A stretch of DNA of 21,379 bases, taken from positions 1-21,379 of the forward strand of contig JAGHCW010000140.1 in assembly GCA_021160245.1 (NCBI GenBank). The letters are read 5' to 3'. Numbering within the stretch: the stretch's first letter is position 1; each line of letters begins with the position of its first letter. Source of the DNA: a bacterium. Its GTDB lineage: Bacteria > B130-G9. This document shows, one piece after another, positions 16,368-21,379 of this stretch. Made by a program: the position numbers and the translations under genes. The notes under the pieces are model-generated. The model ran no database searches and was not told the DNA's origin. It worked only from the letters and a program-made list of their open reading frames with translations.

Positions 16368-16546
16368 TAATATTAAGAATGAATGAGGATCACAGACTCC
16401 GAAGTCGCTCTTAGTGAGCGGATTCAGAGGTCGATGAGGTTGATGCGAATCGCCCGCCAATGCAGCTAATATGCTAAATAAGCAATACAAAAGCAGGAAA
16501 GACCACGCAGCTAGGAGGGGTGAGGCTGGTAACAGTTATTGACTGA

Positions 16547-16615
16547 TCAGGCCAAGACCCAACTGAGGCGCGAGATTCCGGCGAGCAATCCGCTTGTGCG
16601 CGACGCACTCTCCAT
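16547..16615 (-). CDS. 22-codon small ORF with perfect Shine-Dalgarno (leader peptide or microprotein)
   Basis: On the minus strand an ATG at 16615 follows AAAGGAGGTG with a 4-6 nt spacer, the best ribosome site in the window. The ORF runs 22 codons to a TGA at 16549-16547. The peptide starts MESASRTSG, is Ser-, Leu- and Arg-rich, ends SWVLA, and has no run of one amino acid that would suggest classical attenuation. It lies about 57 nt downstream of a candidate promoter and 180 nt before the methyltransferase ATG, so it would be the first translated unit of that transcript. No homology is claimed. It could be a regulatory leader, a microprotein, or the remnant of an older start region. Confidence 0.45.
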   Translation of the reverse strand: MESASRTSGLLAGISRLSWVLA

Positions 16616-16671
16616 AACGCACCTCCTTTCAATTGGGCATTTATTTGACCTAAACACAAAACGTGAAGGGG

Positions 16672-16701
16672 ATTCTCTCATAACACCACCATGTTTGTCA
16701 A
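16672..16701 (-). promoter_or_regulatory. sigma-70-like promoter for the leader ORF-methyltransferase-rsgA operon
   Basis: On the minus strand a perfect -35 box TTGACA (16701-16696) is followed after 18 nt by GAGAAT (16677-16672), a 4-of-6 match to TATAAT with the important final AT. Transcription would start near 16665, giving about a 50-nt leader before the small ORF at 16615. One arm of an AACACCAC/GTGGTGTT inverted repeat falls in the spacer. Confidence 0.5.
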
Positions 16702-16742
16702 GCTGAAAATGATGAGGAGTTTTCGTATTCATCTAGTGGTGT
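16682..16742. repeat. 8-bp inverted repeat spanning the minus-strand promoter
   Basis: AACACCAC (16682-16689) and GTGGTGTT (16735-16742) are exact inverse complements with centres 53 bp apart, near five helical turns. The first arm sits between the -35 and -10 boxes of the minus-strand promoter. It could be a pair of operator half-sites or the border of an old insertion. Confidence 0.35.
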
Positions 16743-17117
16743 TGCCGAAGGGCTTGGATTGTCGCGTTGAATGTCGATACACATCTTCGCCCTAAAGGGG
16801 CGAAACGTGACTGGCCGCAGGTTGAACCTACGGATCCAAGGACTGCCCAACCCCTTCTATCAGCCGCCCTCTGGGTCGAGGTGGATGTGGGTCGAACTGA
16901 TTCCGTGGGTGATACCCACGGCTATTCAAGTCGCTCCTCTTTGGGGAGCCAAGATGTAGCATCCCAAGGCCGAATTCCACTTGCTAGTAAGTCAAATGCC
17001 GCCCATGGAGCCATCAACCCTACTCAATTGTACCGGAGAATACGAAAACTCCTGATCGCCAAAGTGCTGGGTCCGAATCTGCTTACCCTCCAAAAAAGAA
17101 GCCTCTTGCCGAAGGGC
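16742..17117 (+). repeat. multi-hairpin repeat cassette between 12-bp direct repeats
   Basis: Most of the 567-nt gap between the small ORF and gmhA. TTGCCGAAGGGC occurs at 16742-16753 and again at 17106-17117. Between them is a series of stems: TTCGCCC-TAAAG-GGGCGAA (16786-16804, perfect 7 bp), CCGCAGGT-TGA-ACCTACGG (16815-16833, one mismatch), CCGTGGGT-GAT-ACCCACGG (16903-16921, perfect 8 bp) and GCTCC-N7-GGAGC (16933-16949). The CCGTGGGT/ACCCACGG hairpin is of a kind I recall from interspersed repeats in several environmental phyla. Translations here (for example 16767-17165) are frame-open but show no ribosome site or family. The stretch 16950-17105 has no feature I recognise. It may be a palindromic repeat element or a structured RNA. 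Confidence 0.55.
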
Positions 17118-17134
17118 GGCTCAATGCCTATATT
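17106..17134 (+). promoter_or_regulatory. sigma-70-like promoter for the gmhA operon
   Basis: TTGCCG (17106-17111, 4 of 6 to TTGACA), a 17-nt spacer and TATATT (17129-17134, 5 of 6 to TATAAT). The predicted start near 17141 would give about a 42-nt leader before the gmhA ATG at 17183. The -35 box is the first half of the right-hand copy of the 12-bp direct repeat, so the repeat appears to have contributed the promoter. Confidence 0.5.
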
Positions 17135-17182
17135 CGATGCCTGTTTTGTCTGTGCTTTTAGATAATAGGCGAGGAGGGGAGA

Positions 17183-17782
17183 ATGAAGCGGCTGAATCAT
17201 GAACAGTTGGCAGAGCTGGCGCGGACCAAGTTCGAGGAGTCGGCAGACCTTGCCCGTGAGTTCATCGATCAGAACGCAGACTTCATAGCTGAGCTGGTAC
17301 AGCTTCTAGTTAAGCGATTCTCATCGGGGCACAAATTGTTTCTTTTTGGCAATGGCGGCTCGGCGGCGGACGCGCAGCATATCGCGGCGGAGTTTGTGAA
17401 TCGACTCTCGATGGAGCATCCGGCGCTTCCCGCAATCGCCCTGACGACCGACACGTCTGTGCTGACCTCGATTGCCAACGACCGCTCGTTTGCCGAGGTG
17501 TTTTCGCGCCAGCTTGAGGCGCTGGGGCAGGAGGGAGACGTTGTGTGGGGTATCTCGACGAGTGGCACATCGGAGAACGTTTTGAGAGCGTTCTCGGTTG
17601 CAGGAGCCAAGAATCTGACGACGGTATTCTCGGCCGGCGAGGGCGGCAAACACGCGGACGTTGATTTTCTCTTCGCGGCGCCTCATCGCTATTCAGCTCG
17701 CATCCAGGAGGTTCACATCATTCTCGCGCACACGGTCTGCGAGCTCGTTGAGCTGATCATGTTTGGTGGTGAAAATGTCTAA
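17183..17782 (+). CDS. gmhA: sedoheptulose-7-phosphate isomerase (phosphoheptose isomerase, SIS domain)
   Basis: 199-residue SIS-domain protein of the GmhA/DiaA family. GmhA converts sedoheptulose-7-phosphate to D-glycero-D-manno-heptose-7-phosphate, the first step to the ADP- and GDP-heptoses of LPS core or S-layer glycans. Visible motifs are GNGGSAADAQHIAAEFVNR (56-74, with H66 and the catalytic-type E70), ALTTDTSVLTSIANDRSF (86-103), the phosphate-binding STSGTSENV (125-133) and ARIQEVHIILAH (172-183), which supplies the second catalytic His. These catalytic residues favour an enzyme over DiaA. The ribosome site is GAGGAGGGGAGA just before ATG. The stop overlaps the next gene by 8 nt. Kinase and epimerase genes of the pathway are not in the window. 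Confidence 0.92.
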   Translation: MKRLNHEQLAELARTKFEESADLAREFIDQNADFIAELVQLLVKRFSSGHKLFLFGNGGSAADAQHIAAEFVNRLSMEHPALPAIALTTDTSVLTSIANDRSFAEVFSRQLEALGQEGDVVWGISTSGTSENVLRAFSVAGAKNLTTVFSAGEGGKHADVDFLFAAPHRYSARIQEVHIILAHTVCELVELIMFGGENV

Positions 17783-18728
17783 GAAATCGCCCAAGCCGTT
17801 CGATTTAAGCAGGATTCGACCGACCAGTCTTAGCAATCGCAAGAGCAAAGTCGATATGTCCAAGACGGCCAAAACCCACCAAAAAGGCGCCTCGTTCAAG
17901 GACTTCCTCTCATCTCTTCCGGACGCCCTTGCGGCAAGGGATTTTTGGAGCATCGTCGATGCTGTTGTTCGCGCGCGGCGGAATGGCAAACATTTTATAT
18001 GGGCGATGGGCGCTCATTCTGTCAAGTGCGGGCTCTCGCCAATAATCTGCGATCTTATCCGCAAGGACGTGATAACCGCAGTTATGCTGAACGGCGCAGG
18101 CATGATTCACGACTTTGAGATGGCGTTCATGGGCAAAACATCAGAGGACGTTGGGGAACAGCTTGACACTGGCGAGTTCGGGATGGCGGGCGAGACCGCG
18201 GACTTCTTGAACGATGCTGCAAAGATCGCCTCGGAAAGGAACGAGGGACTTGGCCTCGCGGCGGGCCGGAAGATGTTGGCAGAAGAGCTTCCAAATAGGG
18301 AGCTGAGCATTCTTGCCACGTGCGCTGCGATGAGCGTTCCTGCCACCGTTCACGTTGCCATTGGGACGGACATCATCCACATGCACCCATCGGCCGACGG
18401 AGGCGCGATAGGGCGAGCTTCGCATAATGACTTCAGGCTCCATGCGGCTCTCGTCTCGGAGCTTTCGGGCGGGGTATTTTTTCATATCGGCTCTGCCGTG
18501 CTTTTGCCTGAGGTCTTTCTGAAGGCCTTTGCCATCGCGCAGAACACAGGCGCCTGCCTGCGGGATTTCGCGACCGTCAATCTCGACTTCATCCAGCACT
18601 ACCGCCCTACGCAGAACGTTGTGATGCGGCCGACAGCTTCGGGCAGAGGCAAGGGCTACGCCATTACTGGGCATTTTGAGCTTCTTATTCCAATGTTCGC
18701 GGCGGCGATCATTGAGCGGCTTGAGTAG
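17775..18728 (+). CDS. deoxyhypusine-synthase-fold protein of unknown function
   Basis: 317 residues from ATG 17775. It begins with a DLSRIRPTSLSNRKSKV segment like those opening bacterial DHS-like proteins. The region FIWAMGAHSVKCGLSPIICDL (75-95) followed by VMLNGAGMIHDFE (103-115) aligns by eye with the archaeal/eukaryal DHS block that carries the NAD site (LAGAM...IIxDLI...TTGANLTHD). Later landmarks are GKTSEDV, HPSADGGAIGRAS and GGVFFHIGSAVLLPEVFLKA. The DHS catalytic-lysine block (SWGK) is not visible near the C-terminus, so it probably does not make deoxyhypusine, which bacteria lack in any case. An NAD-dependent reaction is an inference from fold. It overlaps gmhA by 8 nt and shares a base with the radical SAM gene, suggesting a joint pathway. 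In-frame TTG/GTG starts at 17763-17769 are less likely. Confidence 0.6.
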   Translation: MSKKSPKPFDLSRIRPTSLSNRKSKVDMSKTAKTHQKGASFKDFLSSLPDALAARDFWSIVDAVVRARRNGKHFIWAMGAHSVKCGLSPIICDLIRKDVITAVMLNGAGMIHDFEMAFMGKTSEDVGEQLDTGEFGMAGETADFLNDAAKIASERNEGLGLAAGRKMLAEELPNRELSILATCAAMSVPATVHVAIGTDIIHMHPSADGGAIGRASHNDFRLHAALVSELSGGVFFHIGSAVLLPEVFLKAFAIAQNTGACLRDFATVNLDFIQHYRPTQNVVMRPTASGRGKGYAITGHFELLIPMFAAAIIERLE

Positions 18729-20152
18729 TGGCCAAAGTAGCGTTCATTCAGTTCACAATGATCGACAATCTCGGCCCGATGATCCTGTGCGCCGAGCTCA
18801 AGAAACACGGCCATGAATGCGAGATAATCATCGCCTCGGAGGAGCCGGACTATAAAAGGCGGCTGCGAGGCAATCCGCCGGACATCTTCGCCTTCTCGTG
18901 CACGACCGGAACGCATCTCATAGCACTCAGGGAGATCAAATCGCTCAACGAGGCGTTCGAGAACTCGCTTATGGTTATGGGTGGGCCGCATCCGACTTAT
19001 TTCCCCGAGATTATCCATCAGAAGGGCCTCGATGCAATCTGCCGCGGGGACGGCGAGGGAGCCATGGTCGATTTGGCCGATGCGGTCGAGGCTGCTACGG
19101 ATTTTAGCGGAATCGATAATCTCTGGGTCAAGACCGACGGCGAGGTTAAGAAGAATCCCCTCCGACCGCTCGATCAGAATCTCGACGCGATTGCCTACCC
19201 GGACAGGGATTTCTATCACCGCTATAAGTCGGTTCGTATCTATCCGAGCAAGCTCTTCATCGCGAGTCGCGGCTGTCCGTTTGAATGCTCGTTCTGCTTT
19301 AACCACAGCCTCAAGAAGATGTATGAGGGCAAGGGGCGCTACGTGCGGCACCGAAGCGTTGAAAACGTGGTGGATGAAATAGCGAAGGTCAAGTCGGAGT
19401 GGAAATGGCTCAGGACGCCGTACTTCGCGGACGACTCGTTCCTTCTGAATCGGGAATGGGTCTATGAGTTCTGTGAGCTCTATCGCAAGCGCATCGGCCT
19501 GCCATTTTTGTGTCAGATCCGCGCTGATTTACTGGACGACGATCTGGCGAAGACAATCAAAGCCGGCGGCTGCCATCTGGTTTCCCTCGGCGTTGAGAGC
19601 GGCAACGATTTTTTGCGGGAGGAAGTGCTTAAAAAGACCATAAGCAGGGAGCAGATAGAAAGAGCTGCCGCTATCCTACGAAAGCATAGGATATTGTTCA
19701 GGACATACAACATGCTCTCGTTGCCGGGGGAGACGCTTGACATGGCGATGGAGACGGTCGAGTTAAACAGGCAAATACGGGTTGACTGCCCGTGGGCGTC
19801 GATCGTTCAGCCCTATCCTAAGACTCAGCTGGGTGAGTATATTGTCGAGCAAGGCCTTGTTGGTCCCGACTTCGACCAATCAGCCATGAGCGCCTCGTTC
19901 TTTAAGGGTAACGTCTTCGATCTACCTGAGAAGAAGGAGATAGAGAACCTGCAGAAGCTATTCTATGCTGTCGTGAAATGGCCCATACCATCATCGCTGG
20001 TCAAACGGCTGGTCAAACTGCCAAAGAACCCTATATTCGAGGCCATTTTCCAGGTCACCTACCTCTTTAACACGGCGAAGGCCTATAGGATGCCGCTCTG
20101 GTTCACCGCCTGGCTAGGCTTTCAGATGCGAAAACTTTATACGAAGCACTGA
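18728..20152 (+). CDS. B12-binding-domain radical SAM protein
   Basis: 474 residues. The N-terminal cobalamin-binding-type Rossmann domain (about 1-140) includes MILCAELKKHGHECE, FAFSCTTGTH, MGGPHPTYFPE and ICRGDGEGAM. The radical SAM barrel has CPFECSFC with C183, C187 and C190 coordinating the 4Fe-4S cluster, then YFADDSF, CQIRADLLDDDL, LVSLGVESGND and FRTYNMLSLPGET. The C-terminal 100 residues hold an aromatic, amphipathic stretch (LWFTAWLGFQM) that may touch the membrane. Relatives such as BchE, HpnJ and the P-methylases perform methyl transfer or ring and chain rearrangements; the substrate here is unknown. The GTG start shares a base with the upstream TAG and has no clear ribosome site, so it depends on translational coupling. 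It is third in the gmhA operon. Confidence 0.88.
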   Translation: MAKVAFIQFTMIDNLGPMILCAELKKHGHECEIIIASEEPDYKRRLRGNPPDIFAFSCTTGTHLIALREIKSLNEAFENSLMVMGGPHPTYFPEIIHQKGLDAICRGDGEGAMVDLADAVEAATDFSGIDNLWVKTDGEVKKNPLRPLDQNLDAIAYPDRDFYHRYKSVRIYPSKLFIASRGCPFECSFCFNHSLKKMYEGKGRYVRHRSVENVVDEIAKVKSEWKWLRTPYFADDSFLLNREWVYEFCELYRKRIGLPFLCQIRADLLDDDLAKTIKAGGCHLVSLGVESGNDFLREEVLKKTISREQIERAAAILRKHRILFRTYNMLSLPGETLDMAMETVELNRQIRVDCPWASIVQPYPKTQLGEYIVEQGLVGPDFDQSAMSASFFKGNVFDLPEKKEIENLQKLFYAVVKWPIPSSLVKRLVKLPKNPIFEAIFQVTYLFNTAKAYRMPLWFTAWLGFQMRKLYTKH

Positions 20153-20193
20153 GGGTAGATTCTGCTTGTGAGCGGAGGCCCGGTGATGGACAT

Positions 20194-20223
20194 TTGCATT
20201 GGGCGGTAGAATGGTCGTATAGT
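20194..20223 (+). promoter_or_regulatory. candidate promoter of the restriction-modification locus
   Basis: TTGCAT (20194-20199), an 18-nt spacer and TATAGT (20218-20223) lie in the 116-nt gap after the radical SAM gene. Transcription would start near 20230, about 25 nt before the tiny upstream ORF. No terminator hairpin is obvious after the radical SAM gene, so read-through is also possible. Confidence 0.4.
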
Positions 20224-20254
20224 ATGGCGAGAATATGAGCACATACGAGGGGAC

Positions 20255-20272
20255 ATGAGTCTAATTCAATGA
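20255..20272 (+). CDS. five-codon upstream ORF overlapping the DNA methyltransferase start
   Basis: ATG at 20255, placed 4 nt after GAGG (20247-20250), opens a reading frame of only MSLIQ, ending in TGA at 20270-20272. That stop overlaps the methyltransferase ATG (20269) as ATGA. The methyltransferase has no well-spaced Shine-Dalgarno of its own, so ribosomes loaded on this minicistron could re-initiate on it. It is a possible way of setting methyltransferase level. Confidence 0.35.
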   Translation: MSLIQ

Positions 20273-21140
20273 GCTTCGTCAACAAGATACACCAAGGTGA
20301 TTGTGAGGAAGTCCTAAAGGACTTTCCGGACAATTCAGTTGATCTGATTTTTACGTCTCCGCCTTATGCTGACCAAAGAAAGCGGACCTATGGCGGCGTT
20401 GCTCCCGACGAATATGTGGATTGGTTCCTGCCGAAGGCCGCCCAGTTCTTGCGAGTTCTAAAATCAACGGGGACGTTCATATTAAATATCAAGGAAAGGG
20501 CGGCGAATGGAGAGCGGCACACGTACGTAATCGAGCTCATTCTGCGGATGCGGAAACAAGGGTGGCTTTGGACAGAGGAGTTTATATGGCATAAAAAGAA
20601 CTCGTATCCAGGCAAATGGCCCAATTGATCTAGTTCAATAAGCACAAGAAGTTCAACATGTATCAGGATGAGGTGATGGTTCCAGTTGGTGATTGGGCGA
20701 AGAGACGGCTTCCCAATCTGAGCCAGACAGACAGACTGAGGGATGAATCAAAGGTCGGCAGCGGCTTCGGGAAGAACATATCGAATTGGGTAGGCCGCGA
20801 TCTTGTGTATCCAACCAACGTGATTCACATGGCCACTGAATGCGCGAATCGGGAGCATAGCGCCGCCTTTCCGATCGAGCTGCCCTCGTGGTTCATCAGG
20901 CTTTTCACTCAACCGGGAGATGCGGTGCTTGATCCATTCATTGGCTGGGGCACTACAGCCGAGGCGGCGGCACAACTGAGCAGAGACTACGTTGGTATTG
21001 AGATTGATGGGGAATATGTGAATCTCGCTAGAGGCCGGATGGCCGACGTGCAGATTTCGCTGCCAATCCATCTACGCAGTTCCGATTGCTATCCGGCCCC
21101 GGAGCCCCGGCATTGCGGAAGCGCCAAAGGAGATTTGTGA
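20269..21140 (+). pseudogene. site-specific DNA methyltransferase, broken in the middle
   Basis: Two frames together encode one modification methyltransferase of beta-type order. Motif IV TSPPY is at residues 29-33 of the first part. It runs to HKKNSYPGKWPN and stops at a TGA at 20626-20628. The protein resumes in another frame as FNKHKKFNMYQDEV from 20634, directly after a TAG (20631-20633), and continues through NWVGRDLVYPTNV and HSAAFPIELP to the SAM-binding motif DPFIGWGTT (20931-20957), ending at 21140. Recalled family members have about eight more residues (RFRD-W-ER type) between WPN and the FNK block, so a deletion of about 25 nt plus a CAG-to-TAG change would explain both defects. 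TSPPY favours N4-cytosine or N6-adenine methylation. As it stands neither piece holds both the catalytic and the SAM motif. The stop overlaps the endonuclease start. Confidence 0.85.
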
Positions 21141-21379
21141 AATCTCTGGATCTCGGCATGATTCGCGACTATGTGAACAAGAATATCGAGAAATTTCATA
21201 ATAGTAGAGTCTCGTCACTTGAGCAGTTGCGGCTGTCAAAGCTGCTGCAAAAGAACCCCTATTTATTCAAAGCAAAGAACGTTAAGACGGCAAACGAGAT
21301 CGTCACGGGATTCCTGAACGTATTTCTTTCATCATCTGAGGAGAAATTCTTTGGTGATTTCCTTGAGGGACTCGCGATC
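21137..21379 (+). CDS. type II restriction endonuclease, PmeII-like (5' part, cut by window end)
   Basis: A GTG at 21137 overlaps the methyltransferase stop as GTGA, with AAAGGAG 4-5 nt upstream. It opens a frame that runs without a stop for 81 codons to the window edge. The start MKSLDLGMIRDYVNKN, then LRLSKLLQKNPYLFKAKN, TANEIVTGFLNVFLSSSEE and FFGDFLEGLAI, matches my recollection of the PmeII family N-terminus, in which the SSSEE and FGDFLEGLA segments are characteristic. It would cut the unmethylated sites that the neighbouring methyltransferase protects. The catalytic part lies beyond the window, so integrity is unknown. Confidence 0.75.
   Translation, partial: MKSLDLGMIRDYVNKNIEKFHNSRVSSLEQLRLSKLLQKNPYLFKAKNVKTANEIVTGFLNVFLSSSEEKFFGDFLEGLAI

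Noticed and set aside
16767-17165. 132-codon open frame before gmhA
   Set aside because: Spans the hairpin array, has no Shine-Dalgarno site, and the translation reads through palindromes; better explained as repeat DNA.
18656-19351. 231-codon open frame on the minus strand
   Set aside because: Antisense to the DHS-like and radical SAM genes; sequence is a mirror of their codons and shows no domain.

Overview
The window looks like chromosomal DNA of an uncultivated Gram-negative, probably anaerobic bacterium; the phylum cannot be fixed from the sequence alone. Reasons: moderately high G+C, a GmhA-type heptose gene (LPS or surface glycan), SelB (the organism decodes UGA as selenocysteine), flavin-dependent ThyX instead of ThyA, a cobalamin-binding radical SAM enzyme, and many genes joined by 1-32 nt overlaps. 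Two intergenic stretches carry dense hairpin arrays of the interspersed palindromic-repeat kind common in environmental genomes.

Layout, left to right. (1) 46-3638: two overlapping half-transporters that form a heterodimeric ABC exporter with one degenerate ATP site. (2) 3639-3959: a hairpin-rich, non-coding repeat. (3) 3960-6562: selB overlapping a KDPG-aldolase-like gene. (4) 6597-7291: a MazEF-like toxin-antitoxin pair whose toxin is interrupted by an in-frame TGA where the family has Arg. (5) 7445-8621: thyX overlapping a Mut7-C RNase/zinc-ribbon gene. (6) 8907-14439: a signalling operon with a PhnD/TtrS-type periplasmic sensor kinase carrying three PAS domains, a REC-HDOD regulator, and a REC protein with a decayed HD-GYP domain.

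(7) On the minus strand, 16701-14521: a promoter, a 22-codon ORF with a perfect Shine-Dalgarno, a SAM methyltransferase and rsgA (ribosome-assembly GTPase). (8) 16742-17117: a hairpin array between 12-bp direct repeats; the right repeat supplies the -35 box of a good promoter. (9) 17183-20152: gmhA, a deoxyhypusine-synthase-fold protein and a B12-binding radical SAM enzyme, overlapping by 8 and 1 nt. (10) 20194-end: a restriction-modification locus in which the methyltransferase is broken in the middle while the start of a PmeII-like endonuclease gene is open up to the window edge.

The strongest candidates for something undescribed are the gmhA/DHS-like/radical SAM operon, the broken-methyltransferase/open-endonuclease arrangement, the TGA-interrupted MazF in a selB-bearing genome, and the leader-ORF plus hairpin architecture upstream of the minus-strand methyltransferase. 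No tRNA, rRNA, CRISPR array or transposase gene was recognised. Family assignments come from motif recognition and recalled family consensus, not from database searches.
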